From Carboxylicivirga mesophila (GTDB taxonomy: Bacteria > Bacteroidota > Bacteroidia > Bacteroidales > Marinilabiliaceae), in assembly GCF_018271975.1 (NCBI RefSeq), contig NZ_JAGUCN010000021.1:1-64000 (forward strand): a DNA stretch of 64,000 bases, in the 5' to 3' direction. A program made the position numbers and the translations under genes. Every line of letters begins with the position of its first letter. The first letter of the stretch is position 1. The notes beneath the pieces are model-generated. The model worked only from the letters and a program-made list of their open reading frames with translations. It made no database searches and was not told where the DNA came from. Positions 63,865 through 64,000 of the stretch are shown one piece after another.

Positions 63865-64000
63865 ACGCATATTATTTATTTTTCTACTGGCTTTAATCAA
63901 TGCTTCTTTATTAAGTGCGCAAAATTCGGGATGGAGCGATCATTTCTCGTACCGAAATGCATTGCATGTAGCCGAAACAGAAAGCTATGTAGCGACAAGC
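63857..64000 (+). CDS. porZ: PorZ-like type IX secretion protein, N-terminal part only
   Basis: The first 48 codons of a gene cut by the window edge. It begins with a signal peptide ([22 protein letters not shown]), then [23 protein letters not shown]. This matches the conserved opening of PorZ, WxDHLPYxNAxxVAExGxxxYxAT, an outer-membrane beta-propeller of the type IX secretion system. The ATG lies within the last codons of rdgB (8-base overlap), so the two are translationally linked. Only the start is visible, so the call is moderate. Confidence 0.7.
   Translation, partial: MGKRILFIFLLALINASLLSAQNSGWSDHFSYRNALHVAETESYVATS

Overview
The window is chromosomal DNA of a Bacteroidota bacterium, most likely from the Bacteroidales/Marinilabiliales side. 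This rests on gene content and signals, not on a database search. Many start sites are preceded by the phylum's TAnnTTTG -7 box, and Shine-Dalgarno sequences are mostly missing. There is a PorZ-like type IX secretion protein, a bactofilin at the head of the ATP synthase genes, a 83-residue AtpC, a zinc-ligand-poor sirtuin and many secreted proteins with signal peptides ending in AQ. No tRNA, rRNA, CRISPR array, transposase, integrase or prophage gene was seen. The codon style looks uniform, so this reads as core chromosome. No gap between genes reaches 300 bases; the longest are about 285 bases (7873-8157 and 12430-12716).

Region 1 (1-12.5 kb) holds housekeeping and envelope genes: a DUF2461 protein, a LarC-like nickel-cofactor protein lacking its second domain, a Crp/Fnr regulator divergent from an OsmC protein, pheS, three tandem exported cyclophilins, a secreted Ser-Gly repeat protein, an ArsC-like protein, prfB with its programmed +1 frameshift, and a protease-like TPR protein. 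Region 2 (12.7-19.2 kb) has metH-metF (methionine and folate one-carbon metabolism), an ankyrin lipoprotein and a GT9 glycosyltransferase. Region 3 (19.3-25.6 kb, minus strand) runs MMPL/RND transporter - polyprenyl synthase - atpD - atpC, preceded by a divergent two-domain RidA-like protein.

Region 4 (25.8-43.3 kb, plus strand) is the most striking part: about 18 contiguous genes forming a large chemosensory system. The order is YfiR-like periplasmic protein, MCP, STAS protein, CheY, free Hpt, CheA, CheW, CheW, CheR, a histidine-kinase-like protein whose phosphoacceptor His is Asn, CheD, CheB, a membrane GAF-PAS-PAS protein, a second CheR, a degenerate CheR-like protein, a CheB methylesterase without receiver, a small membrane GAF protein, and a membrane GAF-PAS-PAS-PP2C (SpoIIE/RsbU-type) phosphatase. 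No flagellar gene is nearby. The mix of chemotaxis parts with partner-switching parts (STAS, PP2C phosphatase, His-less GHKL ATPase) suggests a chemosensory array that controls something other than a flagellar motor, such as gliding, surface attachment or gene expression. That output is inference.

Region 5 (43.4-54.6 kb) contains mpl (peptidoglycan recycling), a metallo-beta-lactamase-fold hydrolase, a MORN-type protein, comF, a sirtuin, dnaG, an FMN-binding protein, an SpmA-SpmB fusion and beta-barrel proteins, one with an apparent frameshift in its signal peptide. Region 6 (54.7-60.4 kb, minus strand) is bactofilin - AtpI-like - atpB-E-F-H-A-G, the rest of the F-type ATP synthase, about 34 kb away from atpDC. 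Region 7 (60.4-64 kb) has an adenylyl cyclase fused to an HD domain, a tandem universal stress protein, rdgB, and the first 48 codons of a PorZ-like protein running off the edge.
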